The notes under the pieces were generated by a model. That model was not told where the DNA came from. It saw only the letters and a program-made list of their open reading frames with translations, and searched no databases. The position numbers were made by a program, and so were the translations under genes. Source: a virus. From it: a stretch of DNA of 22,763 nucleotides. Where the stretch lies: positions 1 to 22,763 of the IMG/VR virus record IMGVR_UViG_3300025646_007118. The stretch is one strand, 5' to 3'. Positions 21,853-22,763 of this stretch are shown piece by piece; positions within the stretch are counted from its first letter, which is position 1, and every line of letters starts with the position of its first letter.

Positions 21853-22763
21853 TGATACGCTTTACTTCTCCGGGTCTACAAGGTCCACAAGGTGAGCCTG
21901 GTTCATCCATAACCTTTAAAGCCACTGTGGCAACTGTTGCCGAATTAAATGCTTTGACCGGCATGTCCGAAGATGATGCTCGTGTAGTTGAGGAAAATGG
22001 ACATATTTATATTTACGATGGTTCTTCGTGGATTGATGGTGGTCAATTTTTAGGACCGCAAGGAGAGCAGGGTCCAGAGGGTCCGCAAGGAGAGCCTGGA
22101 CCCGCTGCAGACTCTGTTCCATTAGTAAAGCATGAAGTAAAAGCTGGTGAGTCACTAACGATAGGGCAAGCTGTGTATGTAAGCTCAGCTGACGGCACTA
22201 ATATGATTGTAAGTAAAGCTTCAAATGCATTGGAGTCGACATCTTCAAAAACTATGGGCCTCATAAGCTCTAGCCTTAATTACAATGATCATGGATACGT
22301 TGTTACTGAAGGTCTACTAGTTGGACTTAATACCGAAGATGCGAATGCTGGAGATCCAGTATGGCTTGGTACAAACGGCAATTTAATATACGGCTTAGTA
22401 AATAAGCCAATTGCTCCAGCGCATCTAGTATTTATTGGTATAGTCACTAGATCAAATCAAAATAATGGAGAAATATTTGTAAGACCACAGAACGGTTTTG
22501 AGTTAAATGAAATACATAATGTTTTAATTGGATCAGGTTATGCATCGACTCCTTCAGATAACGATCTACTTGCGTATGATACAACTTCGGGATTATGGAA
22601 AAACCAAACAAAGTCAGAAGCAGGAATTCCTACAAGTTTAAATGGTTTAACAGATGTTACGCTTTCGGAAACGCCATTAGATAAACAGCTTCTTGTTTAT
22701 GATAACTCGACTTCGCAATGGATTAACGCTAACCCAATTGACTCTACCGGTATCGCATATAAA
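21852..22763 (+). CDS. Collagen-like tail fibre protein (3' partial)
   Basis: ATG 21852 overlaps the preceding stop; the frame is open to the right edge (at least 304 residues). The N-terminus has collagen-like Gly-X-Y triplets (GLQGPQGEPG near 8-17), then a globular segment with HIYIYDGSSWIDGGQF, a second triplet run (GPQGEQGPEGPQGEPGP near 68-84), and a beta-rich domain (AGESLTIGQAVYVSSADGTN, GDPVWLGTNG, FIGIVTRSNQNNGEIFVRPQ) like those of phage tail fibres. Further on, LLAYDTTSGLWKN and LLVYDNSTSQWIN are repeats of a common tail-fibre element. It likely trimerises and binds the host surface. There is no in-frame CGG in the visible part. Confidence 0.8.
   Translation, partial: MIRFTSPGLQGPQGEPGSSITFKATVATVAELNALTGMSEDDARVVEENGHIYIYDGSSWIDGGQFLGPQGEQGPEGPQGEPGPAADSVPLVKHEVKAGESLTIGQAVYVSSADGTNMIVSKASNALESTSSKTMGLISSSLNYNDHGYVVTEGLLVGLNTEDANAGDPVWLGTNGNLIYGLVNKPIAPAHLVFIGIVTRSNQNNGEIFVRPQNGFELNEIHNVLIGSGYASTPSDNDLLAYDTTSGLWKNQTKSEAGIPTSLNGLTDVTLSETPLDKQLLVYDNSTSQWINANPIDSTGIAYK

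Overview
The window is a compact, AT-rich, almost wholly plus-strand stretch of a tailed (caudoviral) phage genome. Evidence: its own replisome (DnaB-type helicase, AEP primase, DnaE-type DNA polymerase III alpha, RNase HI, Cas4/RecB-like nucleases), a dNMP kinase, a sigma factor, an M15 endolysin with a peptidoglycan-binding domain, a holin-like protein, and a collagen-like tail fibre running off the right edge. The endolysin implies a bacterial host with peptidoglycan. A DUF2746-like holin candidate is weakly suggestive of actinobacteria, but the host cannot be fixed from the sequence.

Layout. 1-9.8 kb: replication/recombination block, tightly packed, ending in a strong bidirectional terminator (9797-9832). 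9.85-10.02 kb: one small minus-strand gene convergent on that terminator. 10.05-13.85 kb: a promoter, then an endonuclease, a sigma factor, a possible recombination mediator, RNase HI and dNMP kinase. 13.85-16.65 kb: a consensus promoter and a run of tiny Lys-rich proteins surrounding the endolysin and holin-like gene. 16.66-17.3 kb: an Fn3/Pro-Phe-repeat/Cys-rich protein. 17.35-21.4 kb: small proteins, a clavaminate-synthase-like 2OG oxygenase, a membrane protein, two glycosyltransferase-like proteins and a TylF-like methyltransferase, a likely virion or surface decoration set. 21.4-22.8 kb: a promoter/terminator pair, then tail genes.

Central finding. Eight genes are interrupted by an apparent +1 frameshift: polymerase III alpha, a Cas4/RecB-like nuclease, an endonuclease, the sigma factor, RNase HI, a DUF6321-like protein, the endolysin and the Fn3 protein. 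All eight shifts lie exactly at an in-frame CGG codon. I scanned every CGG in the window by eye. These eight are the only ones in frame in any gene I call, and about 100 other CGGs, all out of frame inside genes, disturb nothing. So no CGG is read as arginine; each behaves as 'skip C, read GGN as Gly' (equivalently a four-base Gly codon CGGN). The restored glycine falls on family-conserved positions, such as the invariant Gly of SxHxxGxAxD in the M15 peptidase and the Gly of GxxxHxxLE in the RecB-like nuclease. Because the effect depends on reading phase, sequencing error is a poor explanation. The simplest model is a host (and phage) in which CGG has no cognate tRNA or is read by an unusual tRNA-Gly, so that CGG acts as a genome-wide +1 frameshift codon. 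DNA replication, sigma-factor synthesis and lysis of this phage would all depend on it.
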